A stretch of 64,000 nucleotides of DNA, from the NCBI GenBank assembly GCA_943788815.1, contig CALSRS010000001.1, positions 2,107,501 through 2,171,500 on the forward strand. The letters are read 5' to 3'. Below the pieces are notes generated by a model that worked only from the letters and a program-made list of their open reading frames with translations, had not been told where the DNA came from and made no database searches. Both the position numbers and the translations under genes were made by a program. Position 1 is the first letter of the stretch. Every line of letters starts with the position of its first letter. Source of the stretch: an uncultured Gammaproteobacteria bacterium. GTDB lineage: Bacteria > Pseudomonadota > Gammaproteobacteria > Eutrophobiales > Eutrophobiaceae. Positions 27,396-35,591 of this stretch are shown here, one piece after another.

Positions 27396-28298
27396 TCATG
27401 ATTTCATTATCAGTAATTGTCTCGCATTTTCTGTCACAATCTTTACCGCTGGATGTGATATTTTTCTCTCTACTGATATTGCATAAAAGTCTTGTTTTAC
27501 ATCAGAAGTAATACCAATGCTCTGGACTTTGAATTGCCTGCAAATTTCATCTCCAATAACAGAAGGAGCAAAAAAGATCCCTGTGGCTTCAGACCCAAAA
27601 GCTTTAAGCAGTGCTGTATCATCAAATTCTCCCACAATAAAAGGATGTATACCTTTATTCTCCAACCAATTCATAACATGATTTTTAATTGCGGCAGTAG
27701 GTCCTGGTACAAGAATAGGTTGCTGATGTATAGAATGGGGAAAACTTCCTTTTAATTTTGAAATTAGTTTTGGCGCAGCAAAAAATTCGATATTACTTGA
27801 TCCAAGAATATGATTAAAAGCTTGAACATTAATATTTCCTGGCATAGGACAATCCGCAATGACCATATCTAGCTCATGAACTGCCAGTTCACCCATGAGT
27901 TTTACCAGGTCAAACTCATGACAGATAAGTTTAGAAGACTTACTGGAATTTAGAGTAGGGAGGAGGAACTTAAAGGCTATGGATTTAGGCACCACGTCTG
28001 CTACACCTACTCGAAATTCAGAAGGTTTTTCACTTATTCCTGTATGTAGAACATTTTCCAACTGCTGTCCTGTAGAAAATATTTCTTCTGCATATTGAAG
28101 GATTTTTAGTCCCACGTCAGTTAACACAAGCTTACGACCGGATTTTCTAAAAACTTTTTCCCCTATGCTTTCCTCAAATACTTTTAATTGGCCACTAACT
28201 GTTTGAGGAGTCAAATTTAGCCTATTACTAGCCCTTTGCAGACTTCCTTCGCGTGCAACGACATAAAAATAATTCAGGTGCTTATAGTTCAGTTTCAT
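27396..28298 (-). CDS. nhaR: LysR-family regulator of the NhaR group
   Basis: This 300-residue regulator has an N-terminal winged helix (residues 1-60) reading LNYKHLNYFYVVAREGSLQRASNRLNLTPQTVSGQLKVFEESIGEKVFRKSGRKL, which follows the E. coli NhaR wording (NYNHLYYF..V..EGS...AA..L.LTPQT..GQ...LEE) closely. The C-terminal part is a LysR effector domain. NhaR activates the Na+/H+ antiporter gene nhaA in response to Na+ in E. coli, but no antiporter gene is visible here. The gene is divergent from an HPF-like gene with 106 bases between them, and a perfect LysR-type palindrome sits in that gap. The likely target is therefore the HPF-like operon or itself. Confidence 0.86.
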   Translation of the reverse strand: MKLNYKHLNYFYVVAREGSLQRASNRLNLTPQTVSGQLKVFEESIGEKVFRKSGRKLVLTDVGLKILQYAEEIFSTGQQLENVLHTGISEKPSEFRVGVADVVPKSIAFKFLLPTLNSSKSSKLICHEFDLVKLMGELAVHELDMVIADCPMPGNINVQAFNHILGSSNIEFFAAPKLISKLKGSFPHSIHQQPILVPGPTAAIKNHVMNWLENKGIHPFIVGEFDDTALLKAFGSEATGIFFAPSVIGDEICRQFKVQSIGITSDVKQDFYAISVERKISHPAVKIVTENARQLLIMKS

Positions 28299-28349
28299 AT
28301 CAATACTTCGAAATAATCTTAGTATTATAGTATAAAAAACGGATATAAC

Positions 28350-28366
28350 TTAGTAAATTTTACTAA
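28350..28366. promoter_or_regulatory. LysR-type operator candidate
   Basis: A perfect dyad TTAGTAAA-T-TTTACTAA satisfies the T-N11-A rule for LysR regulators and sits between the divergent nhaR-like gene and the HPF-like gene, 38 bases before the latter's ATG. A weaker second pair, AATACT (28302-28307) with AGTATT (28321-28326), lies just upstream of the regulator start. Two spaced sites are usual for LysR proteins. Confidence 0.5.
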
Positions 28367-28404
28367 TATATTGTTCCTCAAGTTCAATATATAAGGAAAT
28401 CAAC

Positions 28405-28725
28405 ATGAGAGTGACATTCCAGTTTAATGGCGAATTTCATGAGGATGAGCAGGATTTACGAAATTATGCTACGGATAAAGTTTCAGTTGCTCTGAAGCCA
28501 AGCAGGCGTCATGTAAAAGAAGTTATGGTCAGTGTGAATAATACTCAGCACAAATCTCATGAACGTGGAAAGAAATGTTCTGTTCACCTGTTTATACCTG
28601 GTCAGTATCCAATCCAGGTTAGAAAACATGCGGATAATATTTTATCTGCGATTAGTGGCGCAATACAAACAGCAAGTTATAAATCGAAAATTCGTACACG
28701 CCAGCGTGAAATATTCGCGGCTTAA
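28405..28725 (+). CDS. HPF/RaiA-like ribosome-associated protein
   Basis: This 106-residue small basic protein has the beta-alpha-beta-beta-beta-alpha layout of ribosome hibernation factors: MRVTFQFNGEFHEDEQDLRNYATDKVSVAL, VKEVMVSVNN, then a conserved-looking beta strand KKCSVHLFIPGQYPIQVRKHADNILSAISGAIQTASYKSKIRTRQR. Most HPF proteins start with M...I.G.....T..L..Y...K, and the AIS-A-IQTA helix matches their AID...DKL helix in position. The match is moderate. It has a good AGGA ribosome site and is followed 15 bases later by an unknown secreted protein gene. Control by the divergent NhaR-like regulator is plausible. Confidence 0.6.
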   Translation: MRVTFQFNGEFHEDEQDLRNYATDKVSVALKPSRRHVKEVMVSVNNTQHKSHERGKKCSVHLFIPGQYPIQVRKHADNILSAISGAIQTASYKSKIRTRQREIFAA

Positions 28726-28740
28726 TTAAGGAGACTGGTA

Positions 28741-29379
28741 ATGTTTATAAATATGAAAAACAGTATGACATTAACTACAACTATATTAACTACTATATTA
28801 TTCTCTTCTGTTGCATCAGCACAGGGAGTAATTGAAATAAGAGACCCATTGCGTGGAGTATCTTACTACAGTGTAGAAGTAAGCTCAGATCCACTAAATG
28901 AATTGCATTTTATTGACGATCGCTTCCCCCAAGATGACTCATTGACTATTGGTATAAGTGCTCTATTCTTTGATGAGAGCAAGACTGTTGATGAATATAT
29001 AGTTTGGTTTCATCATGATGGTGAAAGGAAGTGGTTTTCAACTACACATAACAATGATCTAACCGTCCATGTAGGCGAAACAGACAAAATATTTGATTAT
29101 TTACATTTAACCACCTCTGGAACAAATGAAGGGGTAATATTCTCTGAAAAAATTGAGTTCAAATTAACAGCAGAAGAATTTCTATCGATCCTTGATGCGG
29201 ATTCAGTTGGATTTGAACTATCTACAGCACTTGGGAGAATAACTAAGAATCTGAACCAGGATGAATTAACCGCACTATTAAAATTTGATGCAAAGGTCAG
29301 GAAACTCCATTCTGAATCTTATTCTATACATAGTACGAGTATGGAAATTGAGCATAACCGATTTGAGAATTTCAATTAA
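28741..29379 (+). CDS. Secreted protein of unknown function
   Basis: This 212-residue protein has a signal peptide (about residues 1-27, ending SVASAQ) and a strong GGAG ribosome site nine bases before the ATG. I do not recognise the family. The mature part looks beta-rich (YYSVEVSS, LTIGISALFFDES, EYIVWFHHDGERKWFST, TVHVGE). After it come a charged helical region (SILDADSVGFELSTALGRITKNLNQDELTALLKFDAKV) and a tail with several Ser and His residues. It has no Cys. It lies 15 bases after the HPF-like gene and ends before a strong terminator, so the two make a short operon. Confidence 0.65.
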   Translation: MFINMKNSMTLTTTILTTILFSSVASAQGVIEIRDPLRGVSYYSVEVSSDPLNELHFIDDRFPQDDSLTIGISALFFDESKTVDEYIVWFHHDGERKWFSTTHNNDLTVHVGETDKIFDYLHLTTSGTNEGVIFSEKIEFKLTAEEFLSILDADSVGFELSTALGRITKNLNQDELTALLKFDAKVRKLHSESYSIHSTSMEIEHNRFENFN

Positions 29380-29399
29380 TTAAGGAATTAAGTAATACG

Positions 29400-29435
29400 A
29401 ATGCCTGGTCCTAAGTTAGGACCAGGCATTTTTTT
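29400..29435 (+). terminator. Intrinsic terminator
   Basis: A 13-base perfect stem (AATGCCTGGTCCT at 29400-29412 with its complement at 29418-29430) around the loop AAGTT is followed by a run of seven T from 29429. It ends the HPF-like / secreted-protein transcript. Confidence 0.93.
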
Positions 29436-29525
29436 ATGCGCGAATAAATACTATTTTTATATTTTATATCTGGGATATTATTCTTAGTTACAACAGTCCT
29501 ATAATTAAATCGGAGTGGAACTACA

Positions 29526-30080
29526 ATGTTAACCCAGATAGGTAGGACAATTATTATTCTCGCATTATTCATGCTGATGGGTAATTCGCTATATGCCCAG
29601 GTATTTGACTTTTCCCCGCCTGTCAGGGACCCCGATGTTGGATATGTCCCTACCTCCTATGAAGTTGTGGATGCCATGCTCACGATGGCCAAAGTGACAA
29701 AAGATGATGTTGTATATGATCTTGGCTCCGGCGATGGAAGATTAGTCATATCTGCTGCAAGGGATTATGGTGCGCGAGGTGTTGGAATTGATGTAATACC
29801 AAGACGTATCTTAGAAGCGAACGAAAATGCCAGGCAGGCAGGGGTTGTAGATAAGGTCACGTTTATTCAGGGAGACATGTTTGTAGAAGATATCAGTGAA
29901 GCCACGGTCGTTACTTTGTATTTACTGGATGAGCTGAATCTCAGACTAAGACCAAAATTACTTCGCGAACTAAAATCTGGTTCTCGTATAGTATCCAATA
30001 CATTCAAAATGGGAGACTGGGAACCTGAGTCTATTCAGATAGTTGATGATAAATTTATCTATTTATGGACAGTGCCATAG
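29526..30080 (+). CDS. Class I SAM-dependent methyltransferase-like protein with an export signal
   Basis: This 184-residue protein has a clear hydrophobic leader (residues 1-25, ending SLYAQ). A Rossmann methyltransferase follows: motif I VVYDLGSGDGRLVISAARD (D65, G67, G69), GIDVIPRRILEANENARQAGV (motif II), VTFIQGDMF (motif III), then VVTLYLLDELN and LRPKLLRELKSGSRIVS. SAM is not expected in the periplasm, so the leader may be a membrane anchor facing the cytoplasm, or the fold may have another job. Many aquatic bacteria carry such leader-bearing short methyltransferases. There is no obvious partner gene. The terminator at 29400-29435 isolates it from the upstream operon. Confidence 0.8.
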   Translation: MLTQIGRTIIILALFMLMGNSLYAQVFDFSPPVRDPDVGYVPTSYEVVDAMLTMAKVTKDDVVYDLGSGDGRLVISAARDYGARGVGIDVIPRRILEANENARQAGVVDKVTFIQGDMFVEDISEATVVTLYLLDELNLRLRPKLLRELKSGSRIVSNTFKMGDWEPESIQIVDDKFIYLWTVP

Positions 30081-30211
30081 TTCATTGGTTATTCTGATTT
30101 TCAGATCATTATAGCCACGATGGAGTAGATGTTAATGTAAATTGACTTCATCTCAGAGCTGTTGAAATTAACTTGCACATGCTGTCGAGCATCTAAGCGA
30201 GGAACAATGAT

Positions 30212-30562
30212 ATGAAAAAAACATACACAGGTTCTTGCCATTGCGGATTTATTACATTTGAAGTGGATATGGAGCTAGACCATGTCAGGGTGTGTGATTG
30301 TTCTATATGCTTAAAGCGTTGTGCATTGAATTATCGAGTAGGGGAGAGTGATATCAAGATTTTCACCCCATTGGAAAATATGATTCAGTATAAATGGCAT
30401 ACTATGACGGCCACAGATTATATTTGCCCTAGCTGCGGTATTTTGCCATTTAGACACCCACGTGACAGACCAGATATCTGGACGGTGAATGTCAGGTGTC
30501 TGGATGGCGTCGATCTTGACTCTATTCCTGTAAAGAAAATATATGGGAACAAATTGGATTAA
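30212..30562 (+). CDS. GFA-family (Mss4-like) zinc protein
   Basis: This 116-residue protein of the glutathione-dependent formaldehyde-activating enzyme/CENP-V family has the zinc ligands in order: SCHCG (C9, C11), VCDCSIC (C28, C30, C33) and YICPSCGILPF. In most members the function is not glutathione/formaldehyde chemistry and remains unknown. Its stop overlaps the ATG of the MEKHLA gene by one base (TAATG), so the two are coupled. Confidence 0.88.
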   Translation: MKKTYTGSCHCGFITFEVDMELDHVRVCDCSICLKRCALNYRVGESDIKIFTPLENMIQYKWHTMTATDYICPSCGILPFRHPRDRPDIWTVNVRCLDGVDLDSIPVKKIYGNKLD

Positions 30563-31047
30563 TGGAAGATTTAAATCGCGGTATTCCATGCGTTGAGAAC
30601 GGTTATTTGTCAGGACACGTAGAACTATTAATCAGCAGTTATAAGATATTGACTGGTGAGGAATTGGTTGATACCGCATTAACAAAAGAAGAGGCTGCTA
30701 AAGAATTATTTTATTCTACGCATATCATTCTTTCTCATAATACATTCAGTGACCCCTTATTAAATTATGTTAATAAGGCAGGCCTGGCCCTGTTTGAATT
30801 GGATTGGGAGAAGATGCTGAGGACCCCCTCAAGACTGACCGCCGAGAGTATAGAGCAACAGGCGCGGCAGAAATTATTGGATGAAGTTTCTGCTAATGGA
30901 TTTATCGATGATTACAGTGGGGTGAGGATATCCAGTACACGAAGAAGGTTTGAAATTGAAAAAGCCACCGTCTGGAATCTGGTGGACCAATTTAATATTT
31001 TCCATGGTCAGGCCGCAATATTTAGTGACTGGACGCATCTGGATTAA
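30562..31047 (+). CDS. MEKHLA-domain (PAS-like) protein
   Basis: This 161-residue protein consists of a single MEKHLA domain: LLISSYKILTGEELV, LFYSTHIILSHNTFSDPLLNYVNKAGLALFELDWEKMLRTPSRLTAE, then GFIDDYSGVRISSTRRRFEIEKATVWNLVDQFNIFHGQAAIFSDW. The fold is related to PAS sensors; in plants it occurs in homeodomain-leucine-zipper proteins, and in bacteria it often stands alone. It is coupled by a one-base overlap with the upstream GFA gene. It ends six bases before the converging end of the phosphopantetheinyl transferase gene. Confidence 0.86.
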   Translation: MEDLNRGIPCVENGYLSGHVELLISSYKILTGEELVDTALTKEEAAKELFYSTHIILSHNTFSDPLLNYVNKAGLALFELDWEKMLRTPSRLTAESIEQQARQKLLDEVSANGFIDDYSGVRISSTRRRFEIEKATVWNLVDQFNIFHGQAAIFSDWTHLD

Positions 31048-31053
31048 GATGCT

Positions 31054-31785
31054 CTATATTTTCCAATAGCGTACGTCTGGCATATCACCCGCTACGGCAA
31101 GACAGGCCTTATAATTTGGTGATGTTTCTATATTTAATAGTGACCAATTAGACTGACACTCAGTTTGCCAACGGCTATTCAGTAATTCTGCCGGTTTGTC
31201 AGGATCAACTGAGACATCAAATTTATTTAAACCGTAAGCTATACCCGTTCCTGTTGCCTTCACTAATGCCTCTTTTCGGGTCCAGGTAGCAAAAAATGCA
31301 TCCAGCCTTGTAGTGTCTTCAAATTTCATAATTTCTTGATGTTCGCTTTCAGAAAAAAAACGTTTGGCAAGCTTTTCAAATTCTATATTGTCACGGATTT
31401 TTTCAATATCGATTCCAATGATATTGCTAACGGAAACCCCAATGATTGCCAGGTCATGCGAGTGACTGACATTAAAAGTAATATCCGTATGAGCCCAGGA
31501 TTGATCCAATAAGGGCATGCCACTACTCGAGTAAGCAATCCCAAGCTGCCTAGGATCTGTTTTAAGAACATACCCGATGATATTTCTAAGTGCACTTCGA
31601 GTAATGATAAATTCCCTGGATTTCTTGCCGGACAAGTATTTACTGGCACGTGATAGCTCATCTGGTGTTAAATACCGTTGATGATTAAAAATATCATTTT
31701 CTTCTTCGGCAAGATTTATTAGCCAGATATCCACATAGTCACTTGAGAATTCGAGTTGTGGACTGGTTTTTTCCCATATAATCAT
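31054..31785 (-). CDS. pfaE: 4'-phosphopantetheinyl transferase, Sfp type (PfaE-like)
   Basis: This 243-residue enzyme transfers phosphopantetheine from CoA to the Ser of acyl carrier domains. It has the Sfp motifs FNVSHSHD (about 104-111), GIDIEKIR with the Mg2+ ligands D126 and E128, and FATWTRKEALVKATGTGI with W168, K171 and E172. Its length and motif spacing fit the two-lobed Sfp class, not AcpS. It is the last of eight genes on the minus strand, and its ATG overlaps the oleD stop by four bases (ATGA). The obvious clients are the four ACP domains of the PfaA-like protein in the same operon. Pfa synthases need such an enzyme (PfaE) for activity, so its presence makes the locus self-contained. 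Confidence 0.92.
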   Translation of the reverse strand: MIIWEKTSPQLEFSSDYVDIWLINLAEEENDIFNHQRYLTPDELSRASKYLSGKKSREFIITRSALRNIIGYVLKTDPRQLGIAYSSSGMPLLDQSWAHTDITFNVSHSHDLAIIGVSVSNIIGIDIEKIRDNIEFEKLAKRFFSESEHQEIMKFEDTTRLDAFFATWTRKEALVKATGTGIAYGLNKFDVSVDPDKPAELLNSRWQTECQSNWSLLNIETSPNYKACLAVAGDMPDVRYWKI

Positions 31786-32774
31786 TGTGAATCCTTAAAT
31801 GCATCGTGAAGTTTTTGCATTCCTTCTTCAATACTGACTTGTGGGTGATAGCCAAGATCTTTTTTTGCGGCATCCAGGTTATACCAATGGGCACAGGTTA
31901 ACTGTTTTGCAATAAAACGAGTCATCATAGGCTCGCGTTTTATCCTTAAAAGTGAATATATCCATTCTGAAATCGTCCCTATCATGTACAGCAACTGAGC
32001 AGGCACGGTACTGGTTATTGCAGGCATATCATGTGATTTTAATATGCCATTAATAATCTCTGACATTAGTCTGGGCTCACCATTGGTAATGAAATAGGCC
32101 TTACCTGAGCACGATGATCCAATATCCAGTTTGTCAGCGGCCATAAGGTGGGCCTGTGCCGCGTTGTCGATATAGGTTGTATCCACAAGGTTTTGTTTAC
32201 CAGCTACGAGTTTCAGTTTACGTTTTTTTGCACGCTCAAGAATTCTGCCTACCAGATGAGGGTCACCGGGACCCCATATCAGGTGTGGTCTCAATGCAAC
32301 GGTGGCAAGATTATTGTTATTTGCAGCCAGCACCATTTGTTCAGCAGTCGATTTTGTCCGTTGATAATTATTGTAATACGTCTCGGGGTAGGCAATGGAC
32401 TCATCGATATTTTCTTCGTCATCACCGTTGAATATGACGCTGGGAGAACTGGTATAAACAAGTTTATTGATACGGTTCTTTTTGCAGGCACTTAATATAC
32501 ATTCTGTACCAATCACATTGATATGGTAATAATCTGCATGTGGCCCCCAGACACCAGTTAATCCTGCAACGTGATATACCACATCACATCCTTTAGTTGC
32601 CTCATCCACCGTTGCCTGGTCTGTCATATCACCCTGAATTGCCGTAATTCCAGATTGATCCAGTTCAGGATAGTTTCCACGCTGAAGGCAAATTACTTCA
32701 TCACCGCGTTGTATTAATGCCTTGACTATGGCGCCACCTAAAAAGCCGCCACCACCTGTTACAAATGATTTCAT
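31782..32774 (-). CDS. oleD: OleD-like NAD(P)H-dependent 2-alkyl-3-ketoacid reductase
   Basis: This 330-residue extended short-chain dehydrogenase has the cofactor motif TGGGGFLG (residues 6-13), a DVVYHVAGLTGVWGPHADYYHINVIGT segment, LVYTSSPSVIF with the catalytic Ser, and Y137-x-x-x-K141 in YNNYQRTK. The wording is that of the 3-beta-hydroxysteroid dehydrogenase-like OleD group. In olefin synthesis OleD reduces the OleA product (a 2-alkyl-3-ketoacid) to the 3-hydroxyacid. It overlaps oleC by four bases (ATGA) and the PPTase gene by four bases. The order oleA-B-C-D is the standard one. Confidence 0.9.
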   Translation of the reverse strand: MKSFVTGGGGFLGGAIVKALIQRGDEVICLQRGNYPELDQSGITAIQGDMTDQATVDEATKGCDVVYHVAGLTGVWGPHADYYHINVIGTECILSACKKNRINKLVYTSSPSVIFNGDDEENIDESIAYPETYYNNYQRTKSTAEQMVLAANNNNLATVALRPHLIWGPGDPHLVGRILERAKKRKLKLVAGKQNLVDTTYIDNAAQAHLMAADKLDIGSSCSGKAYFITNGEPRLMSEIINGILKSHDMPAITSTVPAQLLYMIGTISEWIYSLLRIKREPMMTRFIAKQLTCAHWYNLDAAKKDLGYHPQVSIEEGMQKLHDAFKDSQ

Positions 32775-34417
32775 TTAGATCGTCTCTGTGCCCATGTTGC
32801 CAGTTTATGCCGGTCGATCTTGGCGTTATGTCTTATGTCTACCGGAAATGAGGGATGAAAATAGAAGTCTTGAATAATCCGTGTGTGTTCATGTTGACTT
32901 CCGATTTCAATAAGTTCGCGTATTAGTTGTTTCTTATTGTCCCCATAAAAATCATCTTCTAGTTCAACGCAGATGGCAGGGACAGTTTCCCCGTTTCGTT
33001 TAATGCCTATTAATGCCGTGCGATAGACCTTGTGATGAACATTGAATACGCCTTCGCAGCATATACTGTAATAGACCTCTTTGTTATAAATCACGCAATG
33101 AGACATTCGACCACAAAACCATAATCGTCCTTTGTCATCGATATAACCCGTATCTCCCATTCGGTGATAAATTTCACCCTCGTTCCCATGAATCTTGGCC
33201 AGACTGGTCTCTTTGGGTCGATTGTAATACCGACTTGTCACTTGTGGCCCGTGCACAACGATTTCACCGGGCACAAATGGTTTTAAAATCTTATCTGGAT
33301 CCCAGCTCGAAATAATTTCATTGCTAAGGGGAATAATGTAGGCGGAAATACTGCTGACAGGCTTACCCACGCAGATACCTTTCCCTGAATCAGTATCTTT
33401 TCGGGTTTCCAAAAGGACTTCGTGACTGCCTATTGAAGCCACGGGCAAACATTCAGTTGCACCATATGGTGTGAATAATTGAATGTTTTCTTTTAATAGC
33501 CCTGCAAACCTGGCGAGTACCTTTGGAGGAACAGGTGCACCGGCGCTAAGCACACGTTTTAATGAAGGTAGTGCGATACTATTTTTTTCACCATAACGAC
33601 CTGCGTGATCAATCAGGGCGGGAGAGCCAAACATAGTGGTAGCATTATATTTCTTGATAGCTGAGAAAAGCTTTTTGGGTGATGCTTTACCAGGTTGGGT
33701 GAAATTCATGTCCGGTATGATTGATGTCATCCCCATTGCTGGCGCATAAAGCGCAAATAATGGAAATGTAGCCAAATCAATTTCACCAGGTAAAATATTA
33801 AATTGCTTTTTAAGCGCATCGACCTGGGCCAGAAAGTTTGCATGGCTGTATACAACGCCTTTTGGTATGCCTGTACTACCACTGGTAAAAAGTATAGCCG
33901 CTATATCTTTTTTGTCAGTGCTTACTGAGGCGGGATCGAATTTTTTACTGGCACCGCTAATAATGGAATCCAATGGGATTACATCAGAAAAATATTTTGC
34001 CAGCGAAGAGACCATGATTTTTATATATATCGTCTGTTCGCCCCATTTTAAAATACGTCTTGCGATATCTGCCTTCAAGATTCCGATAAATGCCTGGGGT
34101 TCAGATTCCTCCATACATTGTTTCAGACCTTTTATTCCAAGTCCGGGGTCAATTGCAATTAACACAGCGCCTATTTTGAACAAGGCAAAAACAATGCCAA
34201 AAAATTTCCAACCAGGCTGAACCATTAGTGCAGTACGGGTACCTTTCGTGATGCCATTTTGAATGAGACCTGCAGCAATACGGTTACTATACTCTTCGAG
34301 TTCTCTATAACTATATTCCTTGAAATCACCAGCAGGACCCTGGATGGTTATTGCCAGATTGTCAGGCTGAGATTTAGCCATTAACGACAAGTGGGTTGCT
34401 ATATTGGTTATTTCCAT
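32771..34417 (-). CDS. oleC: OleC-like beta-lactone synthetase (AMP-forming)
   Basis: This 548-residue member of the acyl-adenylating superfamily has the ATP motif LFTSGSTGIPKG (177-188), FTPYGATECLPVAS, and RMGDTGYIDDKGRLWFCGR. The C-terminal segment VDIRHNAKIDRHKLATWA matches OleC proteins rather than ordinary acyl-CoA ligases. OleC adenylates 2-alkyl-3-hydroxyacids and closes them to beta-lactones. No CoA-binding role is needed. It is separated from oleB by 152 bases that hold a 21-base perfect inverted repeat, and it overlaps oleD by four bases. The leader before the ATG has no strong ribosome site. Confidence 0.9.
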   Translation of the reverse strand: MEITNIATHLSLMAKSQPDNLAITIQGPAGDFKEYSYRELEEYSNRIAAGLIQNGITKGTRTALMVQPGWKFFGIVFALFKIGAVLIAIDPGLGIKGLKQCMEESEPQAFIGILKADIARRILKWGEQTIYIKIMVSSLAKYFSDVIPLDSIISGASKKFDPASVSTDKKDIAAILFTSGSTGIPKGVVYSHANFLAQVDALKKQFNILPGEIDLATFPLFALYAPAMGMTSIIPDMNFTQPGKASPKKLFSAIKKYNATTMFGSPALIDHAGRYGEKNSIALPSLKRVLSAGAPVPPKVLARFAGLLKENIQLFTPYGATECLPVASIGSHEVLLETRKDTDSGKGICVGKPVSSISAYIIPLSNEIISSWDPDKILKPFVPGEIVVHGPQVTSRYYNRPKETSLAKIHGNEGEIYHRMGDTGYIDDKGRLWFCGRMSHCVIYNKEVYYSICCEGVFNVHHKVYRTALIGIKRNGETVPAICVELEDDFYGDNKKQLIRELIEIGSQHEHTRIIQDFYFHPSFPVDIRHNAKIDRHKLATWAQRRSK

Positions 34418-34469
34418 TTTTTTAGCTACAGATACACAAAGGATATTTTTGATATTGTATATAAATTTT

Positions 34470-34554
34470 ATAGACAGGATTCACAAGATTAACAGGATTT
34501 TTTGTATATATCGAAGCAGAATTTAATCATATAAATCTTGTGAATCCTGTCTAT
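34470..34554. repeat. Dispersed inverted repeat between oleB and oleC
   Basis: A perfect 21-base inverted repeat: the left arm at 34470-34490 contains GACAGGATTCACAAGATT, and the right arm at 34534-34554 is its complement, with a 43-base interior that starts AACAGGATTT. The same word family (GACAGGATTAACAGGAT) appears in an element at 54734-54910, on the other side of the cluster. The arms could form a long hairpin in the ole message. Repeats built from ATCCTGT/ACAGGAT words are scattered in many bacterial genomes, so this is probably a dispersed element and not specific to ole. Confidence 0.85.
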
Positions 34555-34569
34555 TTAGATAATATTTTT

Positions 34570-35457
34570 TTATATCGGATTAGCTTCTAAAAATTTTCTA
34601 ACCAGTGGGATGATCTTATCCGCGGCATCTTCCAGTACGTAGTGGCCGGCATTATCAAATTGGTGTACATCAGCATCTGGATATAGATTTTGCCATTCAC
34701 GAAGAAATGTATTATCAAATACGAAGTCCTGCATCCCCCAGCATAGTAATTTTGGAATTGATTGCAAAGCTGGGTTTGTATGATCGATATTTGATATATC
34801 AGCATATCCACGGTCATGAGTTTCTAATGGTATATCTTCAACAAATTTCTTCACGGCCAGGCGATTATGCCAATTGTCATAAGGGGCAAGATAGGCACTG
34901 GAGACATTCGGATCCATAGCATTGGTAACGCAATATTTCACTGCCCCCTTACAAAATGCATTTAGGCCTTGAACAAGTAAAGAGTTAACAATAGGTGTTC
35001 GTCCAAGGCGTATGGATAGTGGCAGTGGTTTGTCTTTTGGTAAATGAAATGCACCGGTATTTAGTATCACGAGGCGCTTTACACGTCCTGGATTTTGACT
35101 GGCATATAGCATACCGATCATTCCGCCCCAATCATGAACCACCAGTGTTATCTTTTTATTAATCCCAAGTAGATTTAAAAATTCCGTAAGATCTTTAACT
35201 CGTTGTAAGAAATGAAAGTCATATTTATCTTTCGAGGGTTTATCAGACAAACCCATTCCAATATGGTCTGGGACGATGCATCTATACTGATCTTTTAGTC
35301 CAGTAAGCAACTTTCTATAGTAGAACGACCAGCTTGGGTTGCCGTGCAGCATGACCACAGGCTCTGCATGCTTCTCACCTTCGTCCAGGTAATGAAGTTT
35401 ATGATCCTGAATTTTTATGAAGTGAGAAGTGAAGGGATAGTCAGGATAGTGCATCAT
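34570..35457 (-). CDS. oleB: OleB-like beta-lactone decarboxylase (haloalkane dehalogenase fold)
   Basis: This 295-residue alpha/beta hydrolase has HGNPSWSFYYRKLL, IVPDHIGMGLSDKP and the nucleophile elbow VVHDWGGMIG with Asp D109, the aspartate nucleophile of dehalogenase-like enzymes. Trp110 follows, with an acid D244 candidate in WGMQDFVFD and H272 in DNAGHYVLED. OleB removes CO2 from the cis-beta-lactone made by OleC to give a cis-olefin. It could be taken for a haloalkane dehalogenase by fold alone; its place between oleA and oleC decides the call. Two ATGs lie side by side at the start. It is a separate gene here, not the OleBC fusion found in some actinobacteria. Confidence 0.9.
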   Translation of the reverse strand: MMHYPDYPFTSHFIKIQDHKLHYLDEGEKHAEPVVMLHGNPSWSFYYRKLLTGLKDQYRCIVPDHIGMGLSDKPSKDKYDFHFLQRVKDLTEFLNLLGINKKITLVVHDWGGMIGMLYASQNPGRVKRLVILNTGAFHLPKDKPLPLSIRLGRTPIVNSLLVQGLNAFCKGAVKYCVTNAMDPNVSSAYLAPYDNWHNRLAVKKFVEDIPLETHDRGYADISNIDHTNPALQSIPKLLCWGMQDFVFDNTFLREWQNLYPDADVHQFDNAGHYVLEDAADKIIPLVRKFLEANPI

Positions 35458-35591
35458 TTATTCTTTCTAAATTACCACATCAAATATTTTTAGTAAGGTT
35501 TGCCTTGGGCGGGTTTTTGACTGGATGTTGGCTTACGCCAGATTGACTGATCTAAAAAAGTTTTGTTTCCCTGAAATGAAATTCAATATTA

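Noticed and set aside
34570-35457. Haloalkane dehalogenase as the function of the OleB-like gene
   Set aside because: The fold and Asp nucleophile fit, but position between oleA and oleC in the standard order makes beta-lactone decarboxylase far more likely.
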